Of a stretch of 64,000 nucleotides of DNA, positions 44,919 to 56,260 are shown in pieces. Source of the stretch: Adiantum capillus-veneris (lineage: Eukaryota > Streptophyta > Polypodiopsida > Polypodiales > Pteridaceae). The notes beneath the pieces are model-generated. The model was not told the DNA's origin, ran no database searches, and saw only the letters and a program-made list of their open reading frames with translations. The stretch lies in contig CM043964.1 of the NCBI GenBank assembly GCA_014529385.2, positions 132,563,920 to 132,627,919 of the forward strand, in the 5' to 3' direction. Position numbers and translations under genes: made by a program. The first letter of the stretch is position 1. Every line of letters begins with the position of its first letter.

Positions 44919-46827
44919 TTAAAGTTTTAATTTGTAATAGTTTTTTTGGTAGAAGAAAGATAACTTGCCGTCCCTCCATTTGTATAACGTAATTTTTACT
45001 GTTTCAATATAGAGTATGGAAATTTCAAGGGAGAAAAGAACTTTAGAGAAAGACGAGCGTCAGTATGATGCCTATGTAGACACAGATGTTGGATTACGGC
45101 CAAGAGACGAATACAAAAGCTCTATATTTTTCTTTTTTTTTCTGTTGATTCCACTGTATATTAATGAGGTTTTTTATTTTTTTGGTATTTGTTGTAATGA
45201 TAAAATAACTAACATCAACTTTAGGACTTGTTAATTATTTATTGTTTGACTTTTTTTGAATTAATATATGATATGTAATTTTTAATTTGTCTAATTCATT
45301 TTGTACCTTCAATAAAAAATATTATTGAAGGTACATGTTTTTATACTTTTTATAGAGGTATACATTCAAGAAGAACATATTGTTAATCACTTGAAAGTGC
45401 CTTTCATAAAAAAACTCTTCATAATTTAATAAATTTCTTGAGAATTGTACTTCTGCCACTGAATATAATACAAATACATGTATAAAACTAGAATTCTAAA
45501 AAGAAAACTTATAGCTATTCAATATGATTTTAATGTGCTTGTACAAGAATTAAAATAATAAAAGAAATTAAACATTTTAATTTAATATATTCATAAATAT
45601 ATATGGGAAACAAGACTCCATCATATGTAATTTAATATTGTAATTTATAAAACAAGTTCCATAAAGAATAATAAGAAACAATTTAAAAAAACTCCCTCGT
45701 ATATCAAATAACATTGAGTTAGTAAAATATCCTCTATGAGTTTATGTATTATATACTTCTCTCTCTTTGTTTGCCTCTCTTCCTCTCTGTCTTCTCTTCC
45801 CCGCCATTTGAAAATTGAATTTCACATTACAATAAAATTGTAAACCTGCATAGAAGCAAGTATGTGAGCTGGTTGATTTGTTCTTTAAATATTCTCATGC
45901 AAAATGTTTAACAAACATGTATATAATGATTTCCACAATATTTTCAAGAGAAACTCCGTTAAATGGAGCCAAGCAACACAGTTACTTGTTCAAACAGCTC
46001 CACACCAGAATTTATTTCGTCAAACGACAGTAACTCTGTACAAACATGTACAAAAAATTCATTGTTTTTAACAACAAATAGAGATGTATAGAGAAACACA
46101 TCAACATAGATGAATCAAGAAAGGTAACAATTTAGGAATTTCCTCCAGGCTTTGAACTAATAGAACTCTCCAATTTTATAGCTAGTATCAATAGAATTTA
46201 GTACAATGTATTTGGCATTTCTAATTCAATATTAATATTCTTCTTGTGCTTGATTTTGCTTTATTATAGTTTGAAGTGTAATATGTATTAGTATATTATA
46301 CTTGGAGCTTAAAATTTATATTTATAGGAGACAAAAAAAAACATTTATTCCCGGTATACAAAATTGTTGACTTTCACTTTCTAGTTTTACGAATGATGTA
46401 CATTTACAAAATACATATTCAATATAATCAAACCAGTTACACTAATTCATATTCGATCAATACATTCAAAAAACTACTTCAAACTAACATACAGTCTTAG
46501 GACTATCAAATAAAAAACATATCTAAATATTTTTAAAAAAATCTTGTCCTTCAATACAAAAAATCCTGCTCAAATTTGTAGTTGGTAAAAATAAAAAAAC
46601 TAATACAACTATACAGACTTAAAATAACTTCATAGATTAAATGTAAGAAATATAATAATAGTTATTTTAATATAGTTTGTCTTCTCCCTTTATTTTACAA
46701 AATGATTGTAATTACTAGGTACAATAATTAATCTACTTACAAATTTTTGGGTTTATTGAATCAAACTAAAAATTGTGCAACCAGTTCGTTTAGTGAACAA
46801 CATTGAAATTGAACTTTTTTCCCCTGG
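44919..46827. other. AT-rich DNA without a recognised gene
   Basis: Very AT-rich. A short frame at 45016-45234 follows an ATATAG that could be an acceptor, but its only non-low-complexity part (REKRTLEKDERQYDAYVD) has no known match. Confidence 0.45.
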
Positions 46828-47560
46828 ATGCAGATGGAGTTAATGGCATATTTACATGCATTGCCTCCTGACTGTACAAAGGAAAATATTTTCTCAATAT
46901 ACAACTGCAACATCTTTTTGTTGCAGAATCAAAGTTATACGAGAACTGATAAACACAATGGCCATCGAGTATTTGGTGTCAAACACGTTCCTTGCATGGG
47001 AGTTTTTTGTAGATCGTCAACCAGAGTTTTGTAATGAACCGTCAACATTTTTTTCCCAGAATATTGAGTGGGCACACAATCAAAAAACTGAAGGAAATAT
47101 CAAAGTAGCACGTGACGTGCTATATATTGATGTTTACAATTTACTGGTACATCCTTCCAGGGATACTATACGTGCAAAAAGCTCTTTAATGATGAATCAA
47201 AAACTTGGAGTCAGTCCCATTGTGATTTTCAAGATTTGTATGTAGCATGAACTCCGACTGAATTTCAGTTACGTACCACAATGGCTATTTATTGAACATT
47301 TTGAAAAGATTGTCACTGACAACCCTTTAAGTTTGGATGCAAGGTTTGATCAATATCATAATCCAAGATGTGTATGGAATAATGCTTGAGTATTAGAAGT
47401 AGCAGTGGATCCAAACTCTATCTTCTTTATGGATTACCTTATTGAGAGACAAGCTTACGTCAATAAAATTCATTATCTACTACCTTTTGATATTTCTAAC
47501 ACTGAAGAATGGTATGAGGAGCACGTCATGCTTACTGTCATAGCTGAATATGCATAGATT
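46828..47560 (+). pseudogene. Unknown broken ORF in AT-rich DNA
   Basis: A frame readable with a few stops from about 46928 to 47556. It includes MAIEYLVSNTFLAWEFFVD, FSQNIEWAHNQKTEGNIKVA, then after stops DNPLSLDARFDQYHNPR and IEEWYEEH-like tails. Composition is protein-like rather than random, and a CAG acceptor-like site lies at about 46926. I do not recognise the family. It sits upstream of Helentron copy 2 on the same strand and may be an older captured gene. Confidence 0.3.
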
Positions 47561-48503
47561 AAGTGATTTTACACAACATTTTTAGAATGTAAAGCCTATA
47601 GCCAAATGTAAAAATTGGGAAACTACTCCTTACTCTATATTGCTTCCCCACTAAACATCTAAACATCTTAAAGTAGAAATTTACTAAGTTGCAATTTTTA
47701 TAGCGTTTCAATTTTTTTTGCATAATAATAGTATGATAACTTAGACGGTTATATTATTTTCCATCCTATATAGTACATTGTTATGGGTGACTTTTAATTC
47801 AATACAGTTTGAAATGCATTTACACATAGAACCTATTCTAGTTTTCATACATTATACTCAATAAAATATACTCATCTTTTAAGGTGGAAAAAAATAGAAC
47901 CTACTTGATAAAATAAATAATATCCAAAAAAAGATAGTTGTAAAAAACAAACTGCAAATATACCAACTTAGAAAATTTCACTGAGATTTAAATTAAAAAA
48001 AGGTAGTAAATCTTACTGATAAGCTAATTAGTATTCTTGAAATATCTTGTTCATACCATCTTCACTGCTCTAAAATATTCTTTAATAGCATTATACCCAT
48101 ATATATTCTACCTTTTTAATCGACACTTACAATGAATTTTTATGTTGGTGTTGTCTTTAGTCGTACCCTACACTAATTGCTCACACTTATTAGCTTATAA
48201 ACATATATGCCCTTGTCGTTCTAATCTACCTTCATGAAAATACTTACTGCAAAATATATGATGGACTACTTCAACTTTTGTGTCTCTTTCTTCAATCCAA
48301 TCATTTGTCCTAGCCTCTATTTTCTCTTGCAATTACTATGTCCCCACGGTCTATTAATTGTGACGTAATATTTAAACTTCAATTAGTTTTCTAAGTACCT
48401 GTCATCTTGATTTATATAAACCATTCTTGACTTCTGTATGTCTTAAACCCAATGTACATTACTTACATTTGCTTCTTTGTTTTAGTTTATTCCCAGAACT
48501 CTT
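47561..48503. other. AT-rich spacer, nothing recognised
   Basis: No coding or RNA feature seen. Confidence 0.5.
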
Positions 48504-48537
48504 GGGGGGGTGGGGGGGGGGGGGGGGGGGGGGGGGG
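48504..48537 (+). repeat. Poly-G tract of 34 bases (one T)
   Basis: An almost unbroken G run in otherwise AT-rich DNA. It could form a G-quadruplex or be a sequencing or assembly problem. Confidence 0.9.
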
Positions 48538-48916
48538 CTACTTGAAATGGAATCATCCAGTATTGAACATGTAAGAATTTACATTGAAGAGAGTTCCATT
48601 TATTTTATTGAAGAAACTTTATACAAAATTATTGAATTGTTTAGGCCTATATTTATAATCGAGCACACCATTCAAAATAAATACTACCAGCTAAAAGAAT
48701 ACTTATTTTACATTCAGATGCAAAGAAATTACATGCTTGAATAAACTTTTTTGACTGGTCAAAATATAATATAGCATAGAGTATATACTTAGATAGTGTA
48801 AACAAGTAAATAATGTTAATAAGAAATAATAATAACAATTTCTTTCCCTTACTCTTCTCTGACCTCATTTCTTCAAAAATTTTAACAACCAGATCATTCC
48901 TAGTAGTACATCTGTA

Positions 48917-50023
48917 GTGAAGGTTGGCGATTTTACTAAACAAATGAGATCTGGATTAGTTTTTGAAGGATACTTTCTTAATAGGTATGAAACATATGAC
49001 CAAGCTCTTGCTACAAACATGACTCCGTTCCTTCAAGCAGATCTCGTTGATGAAGAAGGAAGTAAGTCCCAGATAAGCAAGTTTCAAACCATCATTCAAA
49101 AAAGGATATGGATTAGAATAGAACGCTTCTTAATCCAACTAAAGAAACCTTCATACAATAAAGGTGATGCTCTAGTGATCATTGTTCCTAAGAACAATAC
49201 AGTAATACGCAGACTTCCTGCAAAGAGCATAGAAATTATGTTTTTCTCGAATGCAAAAAATATTGAGCTAATTCATATTCCATACCATACTGAAAGGAGG
49301 ACACAATTTCCACTGTAGTAATTCAAGATGGAGGCACAAAACTTACAGGCAAAGATAAAATGATTTTCCATATACAGTTCGCAGATAGTATAAACAACTA
49401 TGATCGACGTACTGTAAGTATTCAACTGGACTTCCTACATAGTACTTGCACAAAATTCTACATACTCGCTAACACTTTTTAAAATATATATGTGTGAAAA
49501 TTGTTTTTATGAGTGGATGCGAAGAAGATTGGAATTTTATTTTGAACGAATTCTACAAAAAGTACGCAATGTTTGTAGTAAAAAACTTGTTCTCCAGCTC
49601 ATACAGAGGCAGATGCCCCTTACAGTTTCGAACATCTTCAATTGTAGTTATTGTCATTAATGACTGTAAACAACATTTACAAAACGCTGCGGAATTTTGG
49701 AAAATGCTAAAAGAGGTAATATATAGTATTATATATGGTTCTCATATTTGTAAGCAAAAAAAAATCTACATACTTACATACGTTACATAGATATGAAAAT
49801 TAAACTATGTTAATTTGTATAGGTTAGTGGCTGCTTGATATTCTCTTCTCCAACTCGGCCATTCTACATAGATTGTGAACGTTGCAGTTCCAAACTTCAA
49901 GATAGTTCTTGCTCTTTATCTACCATAAACATAGTGGAACTATCTTGTACACGATGTACTAGAAATACTCGTGTAAAACTCATCCTGTACTTAAAAACAA
50001 TCCAAGGTGATGAAATTGAATGA
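48917..50023 (+). pseudogene. Helentron copy 2 RPA1-like gene
   Basis: Aligns with the RPA-like gene of copy 1. The first recognised exon (to 49413, with one frameshift) has GYFLNRYETY and TPFLQADLVDEEG, matching GKVLAKYGTY and SRFLKADLVD. It ends YDRRT followed by GTAAGT. The next exon (about 49494-49715) ends before GTAATA. The last exon (49823-50023) begins VSGCLIFSS and carries CERCSSKL and CTRC, the zinc-ribbon pairs. Both introns fall at the same codons as in copy 1. The N-terminal exons were not found. Confidence 0.72.
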
Positions 50024-50598
50024 ATGTATTTATTGTAAATGAGTGTGTGACAAAAATTCTTGAAATAAATGAACCGATTCACATATTCTTCCAAAATCAT
50101 AAAAAAGACTTTTACAAAAAAAATAATTACCGCATGTATCCAAAGCCATTTCAAAATAGATAATATGAACGTTATTGTTGATTATGAACGAGGCTCTTTT
50201 AAAAAAGCTAAAATTGGTGAATCATCACAAGTACATATCATTATTAATAAATTTTACAAAAAAGTACTTGCTTCTTTTCACTTTTCTCATTTTTTTATGT
50301 CCCCGTTTGCAGGAGTCTATCGCACACTCATTGGCTATATAAACTTAGGTACTTACTTCCATGATCGTATAAACTTTGAATGCTTTCATTGCAAAATAAC
50401 ATTTCTATTATTTGTTGCAAGATATTGATACAAACAATTCCAAATATTCTAGTTCCCTAGAAAGCTGTAATTGTAGATGAACTTAGTTCTTCCTTCCAGT
50501 ACAAAAGCATTTTATATGTACATATTGTATGCATCCTTGTAAAAAATAGTACGGAACTCTTGTAGCTTTATAAACCAAAATAAAATATTCCTAACAAC
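50024..50598 (+). other. Possible coding remnant between RPA and OTU-like modules
   Basis: An open stretch at 50069-50428 with no recognised domain (lysine-rich start, then cysteine- and phenylalanine-rich end), followed by AT-rich DNA. Confidence 0.3.
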
Positions 50599-51075
50599 TT
50601 GTCATACACAAATTACACATATCTTGAAATAGGATTACAATGTCCAGAAGATTACATATATGTACTTGGTGACTGTTTGTTTAACACTCTTAGTTATTTG
50701 TTGCACAAAATGACTTCTTCTTCTATGATTTGTAAAACTGTCATCGACAACTTTATTTCTTCTTTACACAATTATGATAATAAGGCTCTAACATGTTTAA
50801 GAACTTTTTTATTGTCTTTACACAATGTCCACTATTTGAATGAAGACTTTGAAAAAATGAGACTACCTGCTTTGACTGGAGGTTTATGCGAATACCACTT
50901 TTACATTTTTATTTTGCTCATTTATTTAAGAAAAGTATCACATTATGGTTTAAAGTAACAAAAAAAATTATATTATTTACTCGTCTGAGTTTAATGAAAC
51001 TTTACATATACTGTATGACGATCGGGCTGCATATACTGGACATTTCGAACCTTTAATTCTATATCAAACTATATT
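50599..51075 (+). pseudogene. OTU-like module 1 of copy 2
   Basis: VLGDCLFNTLSYLLH resembles the catalytic cysteine block of OTU deubiquitinase-type proteases. A central LPALTGGLCEY block is in the place of the usual W-G-x-x-x-E-L segment. After a frameshift, LYDDRAAYTGHFEPLIL resembles the catalytic histidine block near the OTU C-terminus. Some animal Helentrons carry OTU domains, so the context is reasonable. The Asp directly before Cys, rather than three residues before it, is unusual. Confidence 0.45.
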
Positions 51076-51159
51076 GACTTCTAGTTGCACAAATATGACA
51101 ATACAAGAAACTAATACACAGTTTTCACACTTTCATGCCTTCCAAACAATTAAAAAATT

Positions 51160-51605
51160 TAACTTTAATATTGGTGATTATATGTTTGACTCTATTTTAT
51201 TTCTCTTCAGTAACCAAAACATAGAAGGATAAACAATTACTACAATTAAATAACTAAGACAAAATAGTGTTATTACACTAATTAAAAACTTCCATGAGAA
51301 CAATTCTACAACTATTGAAACTGTACAGATCCATTTAACAAAGTCTTTCTTACAAGAAGCTCATAATATTAACACTACACAAGAATATATTCAACAGATA
51401 ATAGTGCCATCAGCTATAGGTGGTTTATGGGGAGATGTAATCATTATACTGGATTGCATGAGCTTTTAATTTAAATATTAATGTATGGGGTTCTTCCCAC
51501 CATACAATACTATTTAATAAAAAATTTATAAGTAATACACTAAATCTACTTTTCCACGATGAGTATAGAAAAGATGGACATTGCAAACCTCTTATTCTAA
51601 TAAAC
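51160..51605 (+). pseudogene. OTU-like module 2 of copy 2, catalytic Cys replaced
   Basis: Shares the layout of module 1: NIGDYMFDSILFLFS in place of VLGDCLFNTLSYLLH, PSAIGGLWGDVIII in place of PALTGGLCEYHFY, and LFHDEYRKDGHCKPLIL in place of the histidine block. The residue at the catalytic cysteine position is tyrosine (51173-51196). Several stops and frameshifts are present. This would be a tandem duplication with an inactive second unit. Confidence 0.4.
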
Positions 51606-52170
51606 ATAAATAAAAACAAGAGAAAACTAACTCAAAATATTAAATATCAAGACAAAAAAATAGCATTTGTAGAAAAAAAATAGGTTGTTTGAAAATAAGA
51701 ACGACAAAACATAATTTTATTCCTCAAAATGAAAAAAACAAACAAACATAAATTAAAAACATATACAAAGTGAAATAAGAATTTGGAACATTCGACAAAA
51801 AAATATATGTAGTATATTTTTAAAACAAAAATCAAGATTTTATAGCAACGTTAAGCATAGTAGACATTAAACTTAGAAGATTATCAAAAAACTATCTAAT
51901 GAAAATTCTAAAAATATAAAATACAGTGTCCCATAAATATAAAATTACTCAATCAATATAAAGAACAATTATTAGAATCTAAAAAAGAGATTTGCACTAA
52001 ATTTTTACAAGAGATTAATATACCAACAAACAATTTCAACAGAGTAAGAAAGCACTTAGATTCCCTGCTTTAAAAAATTATTGACATCCAATTAGAAGAA
52101 AACACAACATTCAACAACGTTGATGATGAAATCCAATATGCCATGAGAGAATTCCATGAAACTGTACAAG
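51606..52170 (+). other. Copy 2, unresolved coding remnant
   Basis: AT-rich, with many stops. It should correspond to the region between the OTU-like part and the CxxC module. Short stretches such as KHLDSLL are readable, but no domain. Confidence 0.35.
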
Positions 52171-52428
52171 ATACACCCACAAATCCTTGTATCTGTTGTA
52201 AATAATTGTACTTCTCCAACCAACTTAACACAGATTGTATACAAAAAATACAAATAATTGAGCATAAAACTTCATCCATTTTTAACCATGATAATACGTT
52301 AAAAAACTAGCTTTGTAACAACTGTACATATTACTACAAAAAGAACAAGATCCTAAAATTTACATCTCCTTCATTTATTCAAATGAACAAAACCATTCCA
52401 CCGGTCAACATTCTTAATGAACTTGAAG

Positions 52429-52432
52429 AACG
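52429..52432 (+). other. Target site duplication, left copy (ACGT)
   Basis: ACGT directly before the LTR start TGGAGAG, repeated at 60080-60083 directly after the LTR end CACCA. Removing the insert and one ACGT restores the Helentron frame across the junction (EER, LAAPR), matching the EKRLVSLR stretch of copy 1. Confidence 0.88.
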
Positions 52433-52649
52433 TTGGAGAGGGGGAATGGGGAGCACGCCTACCCCGCCAACACGGTTGCCTCCTATAGCCCAGGGCACAC
52501 ACTGCACCCCAATCCACTGAAAACCCAACCTCGATCGACGCACCGTCAACCAACCGATTCAAAATCACACCGCTACAACGCGCCGGAGCACACGACATAA
52601 ATGCTTCACTAAAGCCACTTTGCACTCTCCCATGCGCTTAAATCATCGC

Positions 52650-52702
<53 letters not shown>

Positions 52703-54161
52703 AACAATTCGTCAGAGCGGCACACACTTGCCAACGCACCCGCACGCACACACACGAGAGCAGAAGAGAAGGGGGGAAGAGGGGGCGAGACGACGCAAAA
52801 AGAAAGATCCACTGCAATGGGGCTTTCTCTTTCATAGGCGCACCAAAAAACTATACAATCCTCATCGCCGCAACCGGCGTGGACCAAAACACACGAAAGG
52901 GTGAGCCCGCTCAGGCCCAGGCACAAAGTTTCCATAGTCTTCCTGCTTCTCGTGAGCTCTCCATGGCTCCAAACGAACGAGAAGACAAAAAGCTAAAAAA
53001 ACCCTCTTTCTCATCGCCAAAAACGTTTTTATGAGGGCCTCCTCTTGATTTTAGCATTTTTCTCTTCTCATCGACACTTGGCATTTTGAAGTCCCCCACT
53101 TTGACTATCCGAAGACCCTCTCTATCTCATATGAGCCCCTAGGGAGCAACGACAACGCCGTCGTTGCTCCTCGCGGAAAATTATCCCCTCAAAAAAGGTT
53201 GTGGACGGATTTGGTCCGTGGGAAATGGCTCTGATCCTGCGGGGTGCCACATCACCACCTCCAACATCGCCGCCCGCATGGGTGCGCGCCACTGCACCGC
53301 CTACCCCGAGCCAAAACCACCGGCATTCCACCCTGCACAGCGCCACAGGCGCTTTCCGCCATAGCCCACGAGCTCTAGGAGCTCCCACTCCTTTCGATAC
53401 TCTATGGGGCGCCCACTTGTGGCCTTTATACCTTGTGCTGTTGCTCGCGGGCCATGCATGTGGGATCACCTGCCCGCCACGTGGCAGCCATCCCTTGAAT
53501 GTGCCCTTTGAACCTCAAAAACCTTCACCCTCTCACAAAAAACTCCCACCTTTTGTGCTTGTTTGATCAACTGCCATCCCCTGCACAAACTTCCAATGCC
53601 TTGCCCGTTTGAGCCGGCTAAAACCCGGCAAACCTGACTCCAAGCTTGCATCTCAGCTCCGCATTCCGACATCACGGTGACCTCGAACAGAGCACCCAAA
53701 AACGGGGAAAAAGCACCCGACCGTCCACGTATGCTACGAGCTGTCAACTTCGACTGGGCATGCTCCACAACTCGATAACTTCACGCATATGCACTCACAT
53801 CATCTTTAGCCAATTACTTGCACCTGCGCAATTTGGAAAGGATCTACAATGCACCCCGCTTCAAACGGCCATATCTCTCTCATCCGGGATCCATTTGATG
53901 AGCCGTCTGGACCTGCTCGGAAAGCACACCAAGGGCCACACTCTAGCATGCAAAACCACCACTTCGGGCATATAGAGCCACCATCCAATTTAGCGCCTGA
54001 CAGCACATCCATGGTCTAAAAATCCGCATCAAGCATACACTTTCACCTGCCCTTGGCTGCAGCCGCACTTCACAGCTACACTATCACTTGGGCCCGAATC
54101 TGCTCGACCACATAGCCCCGCTTGTGCCCATTTCTATTGTCGATAGCATTTGTCTGCACCA
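52433..54161 (-). repeat. LTR copy 1 (outer left)
   Basis: 1,729 bp. It lacks about 200 bp found in the other two copies, near 53760, where GGCAT flanks the deletion. It carries a (TG)n tract at 52653-52702 where the others have CT. TATAAAGG on the minus strand at 53430-53423. Confidence 0.82.
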
Positions 54162-54173
54162 TCGTCCAGAAGA
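54162..54173 (-). other. 12-bp junction between two LTR copies
   Basis: The minus strand reads TCTTCTGGACGA. The first eight bases equal the start of the internal region after the 5' LTR, so an entire internal region seems to have been lost here. Confidence 0.6.
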
Positions 54174-56067
54174 TGGAGAGGGGGAATCATGGGGAGCATG
54201 CCCAGCACGCCAACACGGTTGCCTTCTATAGCCCAGGGCACACACTGCACCCCAATCCACTTTCTGAGCACCTTCGACTCGCTCTTTTCACCAGACTCTG
54301 CGCACACACGCGCTCACATGGACGCACACTAACTCACACAATCTGCACACTCCAATGCAGTAGCTTCTGCGCTCTCCCACACATGCAAAACACCACACAC
54401 ACACTCTCTCTCTCTCTCTGCAACACTTCGTCGGGGCGGCACACCCTTGCCGACATGCCCGCACGCACACACACGAGCGCAGAAGAGAAGGGGGGAAAGG
54501 GGGGCGAGACAACGCAAAACAAATCCACTGCAATGGGGGCTTTCTCTTTCTGGGCACAACAAAAAATTGTACAATCCTCATCGCCGCAACCGGCGTGGAC
54601 CAAAACACACGAAAGGGCGAGCCGCGCTCAAGCCAGGGCACAACATTTCCATAGTCTTCCTGCTCCTCATGAGCTCTCCATGGCTCCAAACGAGCGAGCA
54701 AACAAAAAGCTAAAAAAACCCCCTTCTTCTTGCCAAGATACGTTTTTATGAGGGCCTCCTCTTGATTTTAGAATTTTTCTCTTCTCATTGACACTTGGCA
54801 TTTCGAAGTCCCCCACTTTGACTATCCGAAGACCCTCTCTATCTCATATGAGCCCCTAGGGAGCAACGACGACGCCATCGTTGCTCCTCGCGGAAAACTC
54901 TCCCCTCAAAAAAGGTTGTGGGCAGATTTGGTCCATGGGAAACGGCCCTGATCTTGCGGGGTGCCACGTCACCACCTCCAACATCGCCGCCTACCCCGAG
55001 CCAAAACCGCCGGCATTCCGCCCTGCGCAGCGCCACATGCGCTTTCCGCCATAGCCCACGAGCTCTAGGAGCTCCCACTCCTTTCGATACTCTATGGGGC
55101 ACCCACTTGTGGCCTTTATACCTTGCGCTGCTGCTCACGGGCCATGCATGTGGGATCACCTACCCGCCATGTGGCAGCCATCCCTTGAATGTGCCCTTTG
55201 AACCTCAAAAACCTTCACCCTCTCACAAAAAACTCCCACCTTTTGTGCTTGTTTGATCAACTGCCATCCCCTGCACAAACTTCTAATGCCTTGGCCGTTT
55301 GACCTGGCTAAAACCCGGCAAACCTGACTCCAAGCTCACATCTCAACTCCGCATTCCAACATCACGGTGACCTCGAACAGAGCACGCAAAAACGGGGAAA
55401 AAGCACCCGACCGTCCACATTCGCTACGAGCTGTCAACTTCGGTTGGGCATATCTCCGCATTTCGGACCTCGATTCAAGTGCCGTCGACTCCGACCAGCT
55501 CCACATGCTGTATGCCATCCACCAGACACCTAGCAAACTCAAAAAAAACACAAGCGGATGCATTTTTCAATGCGGCCCATCCGCCTCGAAACTGACCTCT
55601 ATCAAATCTTTGATGGCCCTTAACTTTCAATCCACAGCTCCGATTCTCGATCCGATAAGACCGGCATGCTCCACAACTCAAGCACTTCACGCATATGCAC
55701 TCACATCATCTTTAGCCAACCACTTGCACCTACCCAATCGGGGGAGGATCTGCAACGCACCCCGCTTCAAACGGCCATATCTCTCTCATCCGTGCTCCGT
55801 TTGATGAGTCGTTTGGACCTGCTCGGAAAGCACACCAAGGGCCACACTCTGGCATGCAAAACCACCACTTCGGGCATATAGAGCCACCATCCAATTTAGC
55901 GCCTAACAGCACACCCATGGCCTAAAAAGCCGCATCAAGCATACACTTTCACCTGCCCTTGGCTGCAGCCGCACTTCACAGCTACACTATCACCTGGTCC
56001 CGCATCTGCTCGACCACATAGCCCCGCTTGTGCCCATTTCTATCATCGACAGCATTTGGTTGCACCG
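54174..56067 (-). repeat. LTR copy 2 (middle)
   Basis: 1,894 bp, serving as the 3' LTR of the gag-bearing unit. TATAAAGG at 55120-55113. Its outer base is G rather than the expected A. A purine run (AAGGGGGTGGGC on the minus strand, about 56086-56075) just before it is a polypurine tract candidate. Confidence 0.78.
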
Positions 56068-56260
56068 TCATTGCCCACCCCCTTGTTGAGCATTTATGCT
56101 CAACCAAAAGCATACTCACTGCACACCAAAACGGCATAACCACACCAACACTGAGCAAACCTCAAACCACACCACAACCTGTATGTACAATATATACATA
56201 GCTCCTGATCTACTGGCCTTCCTTTAGGCGGGTTGCCCATCCCCCCTGCTTTATCCACTA
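56068..56260 (-). other. Untranslated internal region with polypurine tract candidate
   Basis: Between the gag-derived frame and LTR copy 2 on the minus strand. No coding feature apart from the purine run. Confidence 0.5.

Larger units (their letters stand above)
48917..52428 (+). mobile_element. Helentron copy 2, left part
   Basis: AT-rich, strongly decayed relative of copy 1 on the opposite strand. It holds the RPA-like gene, OTU-like modules and the start of the Rep polyprotein (PCICCK and LCNNCTYYYKK, the double CxxC module at about 52180-52340). It stops at 52428 in the codons for LNELEER, where an LTR retrotransposon was inserted. It continues at 60080. The left terminus was not found. 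Confidence 0.78.

Noticed and set aside
53122-53566. ORFs repeated in all three LTRs of the gag-only element
   Set aside because: They recur because the LTR DNA recurs. Overlapping frames on both strands are equally open and none shows a domain.
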